A program made the translations under genes and the position numbers. Below the pieces are notes generated by a model. It saw nothing but the letters and a program-made list of their open reading frames with translations, made no database searches and was not told the origin of the DNA. 64,000 nt of DNA, from the NCBI RefSeq assembly GCF_002934235.1, contig NZ_PTIS01000008.1:1-64000 (forward strand), given 5' to 3'. Shown here in pieces: positions 62,209 to 64,000 of the stretch (positions within the stretch are counted from its first letter, which is position 1; every line of letters starts with the position of its first letter). Source of the stretch: Clostridium algidicarnis DSM 15099. GTDB taxonomy: Bacteria > Bacillota > Clostridia > Clostridiales > Clostridiaceae.

Positions 62209-63444
62209 TCACTTTAGCTCATAGTAAGTATCTACTTTAATTCCATTACCATCCTTATCCTCTTCCCTAAAGATTTTGTTAAATACTATAGAATTGCTAT
62301 TATTAAATTCATATCCATATGCCGCTAATTCCTCATCCACCATATCTATATACACTTTATTTTTTCTATCAAAAATATAACGTGATGAGTGTCCACCGAT
62401 ACTTATGAATATATATTTATCCGTTATTTGAACTTCACCTGTAGCAAAGTAACCATATCCTTTATAAATTTCATTATCTTTATATATAAGTTTGCTTAAC
62501 TTATCCACATCTAGGTCATAAATTAATAAATCATCCTCAAGCTCTTCACCTGGCTTTTGTATTGATATAACTATAGTATTATCCTTAATAGCTCCCGAGT
62601 TTACAAACATGTCCTTTGTTACAACCCTTTTTTCTTCGGTTTTAATATCATATAAATACAAATCAGAGTATTTATAAAAGTTTCTTCCGTAATCAACAAA
62701 TGTTCTTAACTTCGTCCATATTATCTTGTCACCATCAGTCTTAGGATGATTTAACAGCTCATTTTCCACCTCTTCTGAACCTTCAACTTCTTTAAGCTTA
62801 TTTTCAGATAAGTTATAACTCATTATCTTTGTTATTACAGCTCCATCTTCTCTCTTATCTGTAGACCTATAAACAACTATATCATTTGCTATTGAAATTC
62901 TTATAGGATTATATATTTCATCCGCCTTCAATTCAAATTCATCTTTAGTATATTTAGCTTTATCAATTATTATGACCCTACCATCTTTTATATTTTTTGC
63001 TGCTACAAACCAATTGAACCCTTGGCTTAGATTTTCATTTCCTACAGCTTTGTCCTCATCTTCAATCCAAACAACCCATTCTCCATGGTTTGAGACCTCA
63101 TATAGATAGTTTTTATCATCAATAACTTTACAAACCTTTTTCGCCTCTTTTGTTTCTAAATTATAAGAGTATATATTCTTACGATCATCTCTACGGGTCA
63201 CCGCTATTTCACTTTCATTAATTTTTCCCCTATATGATAAATTTTCATCTATCACTACCTTTTTTACATAATCATCCTCCGTCATATTCCGAATGGGATA
63301 ATCTAGTAATTCATGCTCTACTTCTTTGGATTCTATATTATCTTTTTTTTCATTATCCAAATTATTTATACCAGTATCTTTCTTGCAAGAAATAAATAGT
63401 GTACTCATGAGCAAAACAAGAGCCAATAGCTTTTTAAATTTCAT
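62209..63444 (-). CDS. Lipoprotein with TolB-like beta-propeller
   Basis: About 411 residues. A lipoprotein signal (KKLLALVLLMSTLFISCKKD) gives the lipobox LFISC. A charged linker follows, then repeated blade-like units (NIYSYNLETKEAKKVCKVID, DLYLYDIKTEEKRVV, DLLIYDLDVDKLSKLIY) that look like a TolB/DPP6-type beta-propeller. Probably anchored on the outer membrane face; ligand unknown. An in-frame upstream ATG adds 15 residues, but GGGG sits right before the start used here. Confidence 0.75.
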   Translation of the reverse strand: MKFKKLLALVLLMSTLFISCKKDTGINNLDNEKKDNIESKEVEHELLDYPIRNMTEDDYVKKVVIDENLSYRGKINESEIAVTRRDDRKNIYSYNLETKEAKKVCKVIDDKNYLYEVSNHGEWVVWIEDEDKAVGNENLSQGFNWFVAAKNIKDGRVIIIDKAKYTKDEFELKADEIYNPIRISIANDIVVYRSTDKREDGAVITKIMSYNLSENKLKEVEGSEEVENELLNHPKTDGDKIIWTKLRTFVDYGRNFYKYSDLYLYDIKTEEKRVVTKDMFVNSGAIKDNTIVISIQKPGEELEDDLLIYDLDVDKLSKLIYKDNEIYKGYGYFATGEVQITDKYIFISIGGHSSRYIFDRKNKVYIDMVDEELAAYGYEFNNSNSIVFNKIFREEDKDGNGIKVDTYYELK

Positions 63445-63550
63445 ATATGCATTCCCCTTTATATTATTTGTAATACTATACCATCGCACCCCCTTAATGT
63501 CAATATATTCTTATTATGTAATATTACTGTCAAAATGTTTTAACTATATT

Positions 63551-63595
63551 GGGGACAGTTCACAATTAACGATACGATGGGGACAGTTCACAATT
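63551..63595 (-). repeat. Paired GAACTGTCCCC repeat, copy 3
   Basis: Two perfect copies of GGGGACAGTTCACAATT on the plus strand (63551-63567 and 63579-63595), 28 bp apart, in the opposite orientation to the pairs at 1.0 and 12.4 kb. They lie between the lipoprotein and ABC genes. Confidence 0.85.
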
Positions 63596-63700
63596 TTAAT
63601 ATTTATGGGAAATTTAATATAACATATATTAGCAAAATGTTATAATAATAGTAGTTCGTATTTTTCAGCATATTTTTTAATGTGAAATGGAGGTTAATTA

Positions 63701-64000
63701 ATGTCCTTAGTACAATGTTCTAATGTAATAAAGAACTTTCAAATGGGTAAAGTACAAGTTGAAATTTTAAGAGGGGTTAGTTTAAATATTGAAAAGGGAG
63801 AATTTGCTGCTATTATTGGCGAATCAGGCTCTGGTAAGTCTACTCTTTTAAATATTTTAGGGGGACTTATGCCCTTTGATAAGGGTGAGGTATCTATAGC
63901 TGATACTAATTTGCATAATTTAAACGAAAATCAGCGTGCGCTTTTTAGAAGAAAAAGTATTGGATTTATATTTCAATCTTATAACCTTCTTCCACAATTA
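63701..64000 (+). CDS. ABC transporter ATP-binding protein (LolD/MacB type), 3' truncated by window edge
   Basis: First 100 codons only. Walker A is GESGSGKSTLLNILGG, and the Q-loop region FIFQSYNLLPQL is present; the sequence between follows the MacB/LolD pattern (VQVEILRGVSLNIEKGEF). The signature and Walker B motifs lie beyond the edge. Such ATPases pair with FtsX-like permeases for lipoprotein or antimicrobial peptide export. ATG lies 7 nt after GGAGG. Confidence 0.9.
   Translation, partial: MSLVQCSNVIKNFQMGKVQVEILRGVSLNIEKGEFAAIIGESGSGKSTLLNILGGLMPFDKGEVSIADTNLHNLNENQRALFRRKSIGFIFQSYNLLPQL

Overview
The window looks like chromosome of a low-GC, anaerobic, spore-former-type Firmicute, most probably Clostridium sensu stricto. 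The evidence is very AT-rich intergenic DNA, AGGAGG-type ribosome binding sites with many TTG and GTG starts, a split glycine decarboxylase P-protein, T-box and M-box leaders, an HsmRA pair and an EutVW-controlled ethanolamine operon. Most genes are on the minus strand. I saw no rRNA, tRNA, CRISPR array, intact insertion sequence or prophage.

Left part (1-14 kb): a LicT-type antiterminator, an AI-2E family permease, a membrane-anchored beta-repeat protein, a MATE exporter, an AraC regulator fused to a GH39-like domain, and an MgtA-type Mg2+ ATPase. The MgtA leader has a strong promoter, an M-box riboswitch with its terminator, and a small acidic, proline-containing leader ORF. An MBL-fold hydrolase follows. 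An apparently orphan transcription unit (perfectly spaced promoter, micro-ORFs, 18-bp terminator) comes next.

Middle (13-44 kb): lipoate ligase and the lpd-gcvPB-gcvPA-gcvH-gcvT glycine cleavage operon; M42 peptidase; a stand-alone ATP-cone protein; CorA; thrS behind a T-box with an ACC specifier; aldo/keto reductase; L25; RidA; a Cys-cluster protein; hsmRA; a P-II/DUF1538 pair; a second MATE protein; an exported amidase; an LTA-synthase-like enzyme with Ser where Thr is expected; an ABC exporter; and a CdaR-GntP permease-glycerate kinase block.

Right part (44.6-62.1 kb): a complete ethanolamine-utilization microcompartment locus, reading on the minus strand in the order eutG, eutS, eutP, eutV, eutW, eutA, eutB, eutC, eutL, a BMC protein with a SAP-like tail, eutE, eutM, eutT, eutD (PduL type), eutJ, an unnamed gene, eutN, a PduT-like tandem BMC protein, eutH, eutQ. 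Ethanolamine enters through EutH and is cleaved by EutBC (reactivated by EutA, cofactor from EutT). The acetaldehyde is oxidised by EutE or reduced by EutG, and EutD/EutQ lead to acetate and ATP inside a shell of EutS, L, M, N and two unusual BMC proteins. Two near-consensus promoters and three dual-hexaloop hairpins overlapping terminators (before eutG, eutS and eutA) show control by EutW/EutV antitermination.

The least explained signals are the paired GAACTGTCCCC motifs with a fixed 27-28 bp period at three distant places, the peptide-coding Mg2+ leader, the orphan transcript at 12.5-12.9 kb, and the non-canonical shell proteins and unnamed gene in the eut locus. The right edge cuts an ABC transporter ATPase gene.
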